A stretch of DNA of 23,466 nucleotides from the NCBI GenBank assembly GCA_910579115.1, contig CAJTSO010000001.1, positions 72,577 through 96,042 on the forward strand, in the 5' to 3' direction. Below are positions 17,249-23,466 of this stretch, piece by piece (within the stretch, counting starts at the first letter, position 1; every line of letters begins with the position of its first letter). The DNA comes from an uncultured Selenomonadaceae bacterium. Lineage in GTDB: Bacteria > Bacillota > Negativicutes > Selenomonadales > Selenomonadaceae. The position numbers were made by a program, and so were the translations under genes. The notes under the pieces were generated by a model. The model saw only the letters and a program-made list of their open reading frames with translations, searched no databases and had not been told where the DNA came from.

Positions 17249-17713
17249 CTACTTTCCCAGGGATCTGTTCAGCAGCTGCTCCAGCTCATCCCGAAACATG
17301 GTCAAATCCGCAAACTTTCTATATACGGAAGCAAACCGGATATAGGCCACCTCATCAAAATCCCGCAGTTTATCCATGACCAGCTCGCCGATTTCAGTAG
17401 TGGTAATTTCCCGGTCGGCCGTATTCCTGATGGACCGTTCAATATCCCGGGAGAGCTGCATGATATCCTCCATGGGAATGTTCCGCTTATCGCAGGAACG
17501 GATGAGCCCGTTGAGGATCTTACCGCTGTCAAATGCCACCCGGCGCCCGTCATTCTTGATGACCATCAGGGGCACCTGCTCTACCTCCTCGTAGGTGGTG
17601 AAGCGCCGTCCACATTCCATACATTCACGGCGGCGGCGGATGGACATATCGTCATCAGAGGAGCGGGAATCTATTACCTTACTGTCTTTGGCTTTGCAAA
17701 ATGGACAACGCAT
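17249..17713 (-). CDS. nrdR: Transcriptional repressor NrdR
   Basis: NrdR represses ribonucleotide reductase genes in response to adenine nucleotides bound at its ATP-cone. The 154 residues have an N-terminal zinc ribbon (Cys3, Cys6, Cys31, Cys34 in MRCPFC and CMECGRRF) and an ATP-cone from about residue 46 (VPLMVIKNDGRRVAFDSGKILNGLIRSC). The end, DEVAYIRFASVYRKFADL, is typical. I start it at the ATG at 17713, which has AGGAGGGTG upstream; the longer in-frame reading would add a basic stretch foreign to the family and overlap the ygiQ-type gene. No ribonucleotide reductase gene is in the window, so its targets lie elsewhere. Confidence 0.97.
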   Translation of the reverse strand: MRCPFCKAKDSKVIDSRSSDDDMSIRRRRECMECGRRFTTYEEVEQVPLMVIKNDGRRVAFDSGKILNGLIRSCDKRNIPMEDIMQLSRDIERSIRNTADREITTTEIGELVMDKLRDFDEVAYIRFASVYRKFADLTMFRDELEQLLNRSLGK

Positions 17714-17726
17714 CCTGTTCACCCTC

Positions 17727-19574
17727 CTATTTCTGCGGTTTCTTCCCAGCCGGCCGGATGAGGCATTTCTTTCCAAAGCCGATGAGATCAAGCCGGCCGG
17801 CTTTCCTTAACGCTTTCTCCACAAAGGGACGGTTTTCCGGCAGCCAGTACTGCATGAGAGCCCGCTGCAGCTTCTTTTCCTCCGGCTCCTTCGCTGTCCA
17901 CACCTTCTCCCCTGTCAGGGGATCTATCCCGCTGTAATACATGGCTGTGGACAGAGTTCCCGGAGTAGGAATAAAATCCTGAACCTGCCGGGGGTGGTAG
18001 CCCATCTCCCGCAAAAACTCCGCCAGCTCTATGGCGTCCTTCAAGGTCGCCCCCGGATGACTGGACATAAAGTAAGGAACGAGATACTGCTCCTTACCCA
18101 GCTGCCGGTTCGTCTCCTCAAACCGGCGGACAAACTTCAGATACGTTGCCCGGTCAGATTTCCCCATCAGGCGGGTGACCCGATCCGTTATATGCTCCGG
18201 GGCGATCTTCAGCTGACCGCTCACATGATACTTACACAGCTCCGTCAGGAAACTGTCCTTACATTTCAGCAGGTAATCAAACCGAATACCCGAGCGGACG
18301 AAGACCTTCTTCACCCCCGGAAGCTCTCGGAGCCGCCTCAGCAAAGCGATGAAATCATCCTGATTGGCCTCAAGATTGCGGCAGGGGGCCGGGGAAAGAC
18401 AGGACTTCCCCCGGCAGGTCCCCCGCTTCAGCTGGGCCTGACAGCTGGGAATGCGGAAATTTGCCGTTGGCCCTCCTACATCATGAATATAACCCTTGAA
18501 GCCCGGCTGCTTCGTCAAAAGCTCCGCCTCCCGGACCAGGGACTCCTGACTCCGGGCCTGAATGATCCGTCCCTGATGAGAAACTATGGCGCAAAAGCTG
18601 CATCCGCCGAAGCAGCCCCGCTGGCTTACCAGGCTGAATTCGACTTCCTTCAGGGCTGGAACGCCGCCGGCCTCCTCATATATTGGATGATATTTCCTCA
18701 TGTAGGGAAGCCCATAAATTTCATCCATTTCCTCTGCAGACAGGGGCATCGCCGGAGGATTCTGGACGATGCACCATTCGCCGTTTTGCTGAGCCAACCG
18801 CTTCCCCCTTACGGGATCCTGCTCCAGATACTCCTCCCGGAAGGCGGCCGCAAAAATCTCCTTGTCCGCCGACACCTCATCAAAGGAAGGAAGCTTCACG
18901 TAGTCGTAAATATAATCAAAGTCCGGTACCCGGAAGCAGGTACCCGGAACATCCTGTATGGCTCCTACAGGCGTTCCCCGCTTTAGCTCCGCCGCTATGG
19001 ACAGGATCTGCTTTTCCCCCATGCCATAGATGAGCAGGTCTGCCGCCGTATCCGCCAGAACTGACCGCTTCAGCCGGTCTGACCAGTAATCATAGTGGGC
19101 AAACCGCCGTAAGCTGGCCTCAATGCCCCCGATGATAATCGGAACGTCCCCAAATATTTCCCGCAGCCGGTTTACATAGACGGTTACCGCATGGGGAGGC
19201 CGCCGGTCAGGCGCTCCCCCGGGTGAATAAGCGTCGGTACTGCGGCGTTTCCTGGCAGCGGTAAACTTGTTCAGCAGAGAATCCATATTGCCGCTGGAAA
19301 CAAGAAAAGCCAGCCGGGGCCGTCCGAAGTGGAGAAAATCCTCCGACCTCCGCCAGTCCGGCTGGGGAATAATCCCGACCCGATAACCGTAAGCTTCAAG
19401 GAGCCGGCAGATAATTGCCGGACCGAAGCTGGGATGATCCACATAGGCATCGCCGGAAACAAAGACGAAATCAAGCTCATCCCAGCCCCGCTGCTCCATA
19501 TCCCCCCGAGAGATCGGAAGAAAGCCATCCTGATTTAACGCATCGGCCTTATTCTTTTTGTAAATCTCCTGCAT
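17727..19574 (-). CDS. ygiQ: YgiQ-family radical SAM protein
   Basis: The 615 residues match the YgiQ family. The N-terminal domain holds FVSGDAYVDHPSFGPAIICR and a VPIIIGGIEASLRR stretch. The radical SAM core has CFGGCSFC (Cys321, Cys325, Cys328), and the C-terminal domain (DUF3362-like) includes PLTGEKVWTAKEPEEKKLQRALMQY. The reaction is not known to me. The Cys spacing is standard, so the enzyme should bind a 4Fe-4S cluster and S-adenosylmethionine. The ATG at 19574 shares one base with the rodZ stop (TAATG), implying translational coupling, and nrdR begins 13 bases after its end. It is shorter than E. coli YgiQ (about 740 residues as I recall) but like Firmicute homologs. Confidence 0.92.
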   Translation of the reverse strand: MQEIYKKNKADALNQDGFLPISRGDMEQRGWDELDFVFVSGDAYVDHPSFGPAIICRLLEAYGYRVGIIPQPDWRRSEDFLHFGRPRLAFLVSSGNMDSLLNKFTAARKRRSTDAYSPGGAPDRRPPHAVTVYVNRLREIFGDVPIIIGGIEASLRRFAHYDYWSDRLKRSVLADTAADLLIYGMGEKQILSIAAELKRGTPVGAIQDVPGTCFRVPDFDYIYDYVKLPSFDEVSADKEIFAAAFREEYLEQDPVRGKRLAQQNGEWCIVQNPPAMPLSAEEMDEIYGLPYMRKYHPIYEEAGGVPALKEVEFSLVSQRGCFGGCSFCAIVSHQGRIIQARSQESLVREAELLTKQPGFKGYIHDVGGPTANFRIPSCQAQLKRGTCRGKSCLSPAPCRNLEANQDDFIALLRRLRELPGVKKVFVRSGIRFDYLLKCKDSFLTELCKYHVSGQLKIAPEHITDRVTRLMGKSDRATYLKFVRRFEETNRQLGKEQYLVPYFMSSHPGATLKDAIELAEFLREMGYHPRQVQDFIPTPGTLSTAMYYSGIDPLTGEKVWTAKEPEEKKLQRALMQYWLPENRPFVEKALRKAGRLDLIGFGKKCLIRPAGKKPQK

Positions 19575-20374
19575 TATTTGACTCTTTCGGCCTTTTCTTT
19601 TGTATAGCGGATCTCCACAACCTCGCCGTTCTTCCCGGCCTTGCCCAAAGATTGTCCGTTTCTGACGATCTCCACGGCTCCCGCATTGCCCAGAGTAACA
19701 TTCACATTCTTGTTGCCCTTCCAGGTAAGACGCTGCCCCTTCTCAACAAATCCCTCAAAAACGTCCTTGCCGTCAGAGGTGACCCAAGTCCAGCAATTAT
19801 TGCTGAAGGTAGCCACTACCTCGACCCCGTCAACCTTCCCGGAGGCGGAAGCAGTGGGATTTGCCACATCAATGACCGCATTCTCCTGTTTTTGCACAGG
19901 CTGGCTGACGACCTTATCTGCCTCCTTGGAATCATTGCCAAAATAATAATATATCCCTCCGACAAACGCCACTACCACCACAGCCGCTGCTGTCATCACC
20001 TTTGTCAGGGTGCTCGTCCCCTGAGTCCGGGCCTTAAAATCCTGTCCGGAGCTGAAAGCGCCCCCGCTGGTTTCCCTTCTGGATACAACCGGCTGGCGCT
20101 TTACCTTGGGTGCCGGCGCAGCATTCTCCGGCTCTTCTTCCGGCGTTTGCTCATATTCCTCCTTAAAGCGAGCGGCTATTTCGTCCCCGTCCAATCCCAA
20201 AAAATCCGCATAATTCCGCACAAAACCCCGGGCATACACCATCCCCGGAAGCCTATCGTAATCCTCTTTTTCAATCGCCTCAAGATACAACTGCCGAATA
20301 CTTGTGCTCTCCTCAACCGCCTCAATTGAAACCCCCTTGGTTTCTCTTGTCTCGCGGAGAAGCGTTCCTATCAC
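19574..20374 (-). CDS. rodZ: RodZ-like cell-shape protein (HTH, membrane segment, DUF4115)
   Basis: RodZ links MreB filaments to the membrane and helps set rod shape. The 266-residue product has a cytoplasmic Xre-like helix-turn-helix region (residues 2-70, including GTLLRETRETKGVSIEAVEEST and LPGMVYARGFVRNYADFLG). A charged, Pro-rich linker follows, then one membrane segment at about 124-146, and an outer DUF4115 domain (FSNNCWTWVTSDGKDVFEG). I prefer the GTG at 20374, giving MIGTLLRE as in other RodZ proteins, because AAGGAAGG abuts the alternative GTG at 20383 with no spacing. A promoter lies about 100 bases upstream. It heads a run of genes down to larE and is coupled to the ygiQ-type gene by TAATG. 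Confidence 0.92.
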   Translation of the reverse strand: MIGTLLRETRETKGVSIEAVEESTSIRQLYLEAIEKEDYDRLPGMVYARGFVRNYADFLGLDGDEIAARFKEEYEQTPEEEPENAAPAPKVKRQPVVSRRETSGGAFSSGQDFKARTQGTSTLTKVMTAAAVVVVAFVGGIYYYFGNDSKEADKVVSQPVQKQENAVIDVANPTASASGKVDGVEVVATFSNNCWTWVTSDGKDVFEGFVEKGQRLTWKGNKNVNVTLGNAGAVEIVRNGQSLGKAGKNGEVVEIRYTKEKAERVK

Positions 20375-20469
20375 AACTGCCACCTTCCTTCTTTACGAAA
20401 ATCTTATTTTAACAGGGCTGACGACTATCCGTCTCTCAGACAGTACCCCCAAGCTTCATTCCAATCCGA

Positions 20470-20499
20470 ATTATAACCCGGCCAGTCAAAAAATGTAAA
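20470..20499 (-). promoter_or_regulatory. Sigma-70-type promoter of the rodZ gene cluster
   Basis: On the minus strand TTTACA (20499-20494) is followed after 18 bases by a perfect TATAAT (20475-20470). The start would be near 20463, about 90 bases before rodZ. No clear terminator separates it from wbaP upstream. Confidence 0.65.
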
Positions 20500-20572
20500 G
20501 GAGATTTGTGATTATTTTTGGGGAAATTAAATAAGGCACTATATTTTCTTGCCAACGTCCCGCTTATGATTA

Positions 20573-22045
20573 TCAATAGGCGCCTTTGCCTTTAATTACC
20601 ACCATAATCGTCTTCACCAAATATATGATATCAATCCAAATGGACCAGTTCCTCACATACCAGGAGTCCATCGACACTCGTTCCTCATAGGTTGTATCGC
20701 TGCGTCCATTCACCTGCCACATACCGGTTATCCCGGGCGGCACCAGGCAGAAATCATGAAAGCATTCGCCGTACTTAGGTATTTCCCCACTAACAATAGG
20801 ACGCGGACCTACCAGGCTCATCTCTCCTTTAATAACGTTGATGAGCTGTGGTAGCTCGTCCAGGCTGGTACGCCGCAGGAAGCCGCCGATGCGGGTGATA
20901 CGTGGATCATCCTTCAACTTGTAGCTCTCTTCCCACTCAGCCCGCGCCTCCGGGTTTTCTGCCAGATATTGCTTTAATTTTTCTTCCGCATCTACGCACA
21001 TGGTTCGGAACTTATAGCAGGGGAAGCTTTTTCCTCTCCGTCCGATACGCCGATGGGCAAATATCACCGGTCCAGGATCATCTAAGAAGACCAGCAGCGC
21101 AAGCAGCAGCAGCAACGGCATAATCGCCACCGTGCCAACAAGACTCACCACCAGATCAAATGCTCTCTTGAGCACTCGGTTCCAGAAGTAAGCCAGATTA
21201 TTGCGCACCTTCAGCACCATGATTTTTTCGTTGAAAAGACTTTCCACCTCAAGGTTACCTACGGGCGCACCAATTAGATCCGGTACGAATGAAATATGCC
21301 TGACTATCGGTTGAATCCTGTTTATTATCTCCACCAGCTTGCTGGGATCCAGACCCGGTGCAGTGATGATTATATGCTGTACTCCTGTTTCTTTGATAAT
21401 TCGCTCTGTGTCTGCAAAGCCTCCTAAAAGGCCAAACTGCTTCACCAGTTCCTTTTCCTTAGGGTTGTCATCAATAAATCCCACCACATGATAGCCGTAG
21501 CCAGTATCACTGGTAAGTCCTTTCAGCACAAGCTTCGCTGTCTTTCCCGCACCCATAAAAATGACTGGAATCTGCAACAGATTCCCACCGTTCAGAAAAC
21601 GCTTTAAAATGTAGCGTACACCAATTATAAAGCAATAGGACGACACCCAGACCAGTCCAACATACAGCCGCGAAACATCGCTGCCACTTTTACCAAAGTA
21701 CAAAACCAGCGTTATGAGTAAGATAGCGTAAAGAATCGCCTGAAATACACTGCGTGCCATTTTCCAAAATGGTACGGCCCGCTTATAGCTGGCCGAAAGC
21801 CTGAGGGAAACCAGAAATACCGCCGGAAGGATAACAAGCGTATAAGTCGCAGGAATTTCGATTACCGGCGCCCCCACAGGAAGAATAAAATTTCTGAGCC
21901 AAAGAGCGGCGTACTCCGCCGCTACCACAGAGAAGTAATCTGCAAGTATATATACCAAAGGCAGCCAATGGTATCCCTGCCACCGTTTTTCAATATGGGA
22001 CAAGCTTTGTTCACACAATTTTGCTGACGAATCATTCTTTGCCAT
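20573..22045 (-). CDS. wbaP: Undecaprenyl-phosphate hexose-1-phosphate transferase, WbaP type
   Basis: This membrane enzyme starts polysaccharide repeat units by moving a sugar phosphate, in WbaP classically galactose-1-phosphate, from a UDP-sugar to undecaprenyl phosphate. The 490 residues have four or five N-terminal membrane segments (about 28-150), a Rossmann-like central domain ([15 protein letters not shown] at 163-177), a long hydrophobic helix at about 297-321 and the catalytic domain. The last has [11 protein letters not shown] (Asp352 and Glu354/355 as the expected acidic pair), [26 protein letters not shown] and [12 protein letters not shown]. The ATG at 22045 has GAGGT upstream. 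The sugar specificity is inferred from overall architecture, not proven. It follows the ligase-family gene, and both point to LPS or capsule synthesis. Confidence 0.9.
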   Translation of the reverse strand: MAKNDSSAKLCEQSLSHIEKRWQGYHWLPLVYILADYFSVVAAEYAALWLRNFILPVGAPVIEIPATYTLVILPAVFLVSLRLSASYKRAVPFWKMARSVFQAILYAILLITLVLYFGKSGSDVSRLYVGLVWVSSYCFIIGVRYILKRFLNGGNLLQIPVIFMGAGKTAKLVLKGLTSDTGYGYHVVGFIDDNPKEKELVKQFGLLGGFADTERIIKETGVQHIIITAPGLDPSKLVEIINRIQPIVRHISFVPDLIGAPVGNLEVESLFNEKIMVLKVRNNLAYFWNRVLKRAFDLVVSLVGTVAIMPLLLLLALLVFLDDPGPVIFAHRRIGRRGKSFPCYKFRTMCVDAEEKLKQYLAENPEARAEWEESYKLKDDPRITRIGGFLRRTSLDELPQLINVIKGEMSLVGPRPIVSGEIPKYGECFHDFCLVPPGITGMWQVNGRSDTTYEERVSMDSWYVRNWSIWIDIIYLVKTIMVVIKGKGAY

Positions 22046-22079
22046 AGGCTACCTCATTCCTGATAAGATAATAGGTCTC

Positions 22080-22089
22080 GTTGTACAAC
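22080..22089. repeat. 10-bp palindrome upstream of wbaP
   Basis: GTTGTACAAC is a perfect palindrome about 35 bases before the wbaP start, inside the 122-base gap to the ligase-family gene. The same gap holds a 5-bp hairpin (TGCCT/AGGCA, 22125-22138) without a following U-tract. I could not identify a convincing promoter or terminator here. Confidence 0.25.
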
Positions 22090-22167
22090 AAAAATATAAA
22101 AGAAACACTCTTTACATTATTGTGCCTGAAAAGGCAGTTGTCTCTGGCAGCACACTTATTGACGCTT

Positions 22168-23454
22168 TTAATAATCTGCCTTTTTAGACGGACTTTCTCT
22201 CATAAGGCAGATATATCTATAGGAAATATATATTCCCAATGATGTCCACATAAATTTAGATGGGGCAAAGGTGCCCATACTGTATTCTGAAAATCCCTGT
22301 ACAAAAAAACTTAACCACCCGGCAAAAACCATCAGTCCAGCCAGCATTCTGTGCTTTTTCCAATCGCGATACGAGCACGAAAACACAGATATGACAAAAG
22401 CAAAATATCCTGCAATGCCAATTAGTCCCCGATCTGCCAAAATCTGAAAAAAATTACTGTGCGCATGTCCAATATTATCCTTCTCCCGTGCATCAATATC
22501 AGGGAGAATATATTTTTCTTTATAAGCCTTTGGATAACACCCTACGCCAACCCCTGTCACCGGGTAATCCAGAAACATATTTGCGGCGCTTCTCCACATC
22601 TGAAGCCGGGTCAGTATAGAGATATCGCTTAAATTCGCTACCGACTGCGCTCTGTCCCGCAGCTGCGGAACGGTTATAACTACACCGCCAATTCCGAAAA
22701 CTATAGCTAACATAAGCATATACATTTTTTTCTTGCCAATATCAGACATGAATACCACTGTTATACACGCCAGCAGTATAGATATCCACGCCCCTCTTGT
22801 TCCATTCACCGCCAGGAAAATGAGCAGCATGACCATTACCGCCCACAGCCTCTTTATTTTCCCGTCGTGACGGTTTACTAACAGCGCCCATAAAGCAGGA
22901 ACTGTTATCCCCAGGATGCCGGCAAAATGCACGGGATGAACCTTGCCGCTAAAGCGCCTAGCAAGTCCATCTTGTCCTTCATGCAGAACACTATAATCCA
23001 CAAGCTGAACCATTGCATACAAGCCATTGATTACTACTCCCGCCAAAAGGCTCGCAGCCAGCAGGATAACGCTCTTCCTATCCCTGACTACAGAAACGAT
23101 CATCACCAAGGCTAATGGTTTGAAAACAAAGTCATGCATTATTTCCGAAAGGCTGCTCGCATGGTCAATAGCGAATAACCCGGAAATATACGTTGCGCAC
23201 AAATAGCAGGCTGCCCCTGTTAAAACGATACAATCCACAGACTTCCATCGCTCGATAATATCGTAATTTTTTTTATATAATCTTATAAGAAAAAACAACA
23301 ACGCTCCGGCTAATCCTGCATTAGCCCCTGCCACTGACACGGTGTTGCACAAAGCATCCACACACAAAAAAAATAATATCCCCCTGTCTAATTTATCAAC
23401 AACAGGTTGACCATTCCTTTCCATTCCTTTCCATTCCTTTCCATTCCTTTCCAT
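22168..23454 (-). CDS. O-antigen ligase/polymerase family membrane protein (Wzy/WaaL type)
   Basis: An integral membrane protein of about 428 residues with ten or more hydrophobic segments. It has the Wzy_C/WaaL-type motifs: HPVHFAGILG near 173, NGTRGAW at 217-223, the outside loop with YPVTGVGVGCYPKAY near 297-311, and GHAHSNFFQILADRGLIG at about 329-346. It would either ligate O-antigen to lipid A-core or polymerise repeat units; sequence alone does not say which. Codons for residues 1-15 lie in a 10-bp tandem repeat that reaches the window edge. In-frame ATGs occur at 23454 and 23424 within the repeat, and the frame stays open to the edge, so the true start could lie outside. The coding sequence is visibly more AT-rich than the genes to its left, common for surface-polysaccharide genes. 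Confidence 0.85.
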   Translation of the reverse strand: MERNGKEWKGMERNGQPVVDKLDRGILFFLCVDALCNTVSVAGANAGLAGALLFFLIRLYKKNYDIIERWKSVDCIVLTGAACYLCATYISGLFAIDHASSLSEIMHDFVFKPLALVMIVSVVRDRKSVILLAASLLAGVVINGLYAMVQLVDYSVLHEGQDGLARRFSGKVHPVHFAGILGITVPALWALLVNRHDGKIKRLWAVMVMLLIFLAVNGTRGAWISILLACITVVFMSDIGKKKMYMLMLAIVFGIGGVVITVPQLRDRAQSVANLSDISILTRLQMWRSAANMFLDYPVTGVGVGCYPKAYKEKYILPDIDAREKDNIGHAHSNFFQILADRGLIGIAGYFAFVISVFSCSYRDWKKHRMLAGLMVFAGWLSFFVQGFSEYSMGTFAPSKFMWTSLGIYISYRYICLMRESPSKKADY

Positions 23455-23466
23455 TCCTTTCCATTC
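23411..23466. repeat. 10-bp tandem repeat (5.6 copies) at the 5' end of the ligase-family gene
   Basis: CCATTCCTTT on the plus strand (AAAGGAATGG on the coding strand) repeats without a mismatch five times plus six bases and is cut by the window edge. Each unit contains an AAAGGA site-like stretch and an ATG, and no unit creates a stop in any frame. Three units encode a 10-residue peptide (MERNGKEWKG). Confidence 0.95.

Noticed and set aside
17994..18986. Plus-strand ORF of 330 codons opposite the ygiQ-type gene
   Set aside because: It is antisense to a clear radical SAM gene and has no motif of its own.
20521..20572. Terminator after wbaP
   Set aside because: Only a 4-bp stem (GGCA/TGCC) is visible and it lacks a U-tract.
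23411..23466. CRISPR array
   Set aside because: The units are only 10 bp and directly adjacent with no spacers, so this is a simple tandem repeat.

Overview
The window looks like chromosomal DNA from a diderm Firmicute, most likely class Negativicutes; I cannot name the genus. Two kinds of gene point there. Low-GC Gram-positive signatures include ribosomal protein L27 with a cleavable N-terminal extension plus its processing protease Prp, NrdR, a RodZ-type cell-shape gene and the order obgE-yhbY-proB. Lipopolysaccharide-type genes (an O-antigen ligase/polymerase family protein and a WbaP-type sugar-phosphate transferase) imply an outer membrane. Every supported gene lies on the minus strand, so transcription runs from the right edge to the left edge.

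Layout in the direction of transcription. (1) 23466-20573: surface polysaccharide genes. A Wzy/WaaL-family membrane protein begins inside a 10-bp tandem repeat that runs off the window, followed by wbaP. (2) 20499-11671: a promoter, then a tightly packed run of rodZ, ygiQ-type radical SAM, nrdR, a TIGR03960-type radical SAM, pgeF, and larB-larC-larE for the nickel-pincer nucleotide cofactor. larE carries a frameshift. No larA is in the window. (3) 11656-3659: a consensus-like promoter, rpoB, rpoC and an intrinsic terminator. This rpoBC unit has neither rplL upstream nor rpsL downstream. (4) 3574-1904: a 585-base gene-free stretch holding the rplU promoter and a leader of about 345 nt, then rplU, prp, a small unrecognised ORF, rpmA and a terminator. 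(5) 1876-1: obgE, yhbY and the start of proB, probably followed by proA outside the window.

Functionally the window joins core information processing (RNA polymerase, 50S proteins and assembly factors), envelope and shape functions (RodZ, PgeF, WbaP, the ligase family protein), deoxyribonucleotide regulation (NrdR), proline synthesis (ProB) and nickel cofactor synthesis (LarBCE). Much of it is ordinary. The items most worth a second look are the 10-bp repeat at the start of the polysaccharide ligase/polymerase gene, the frameshifted three-cysteine larE, the long structured rplU leader with repeated motifs, the small ORF wedged between prp and rpmA, and the stand-alone rpoBC unit. I did not see a clearly new multi-gene system. 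Eight of the 19 coding regions appear to start with GTG or TTG.
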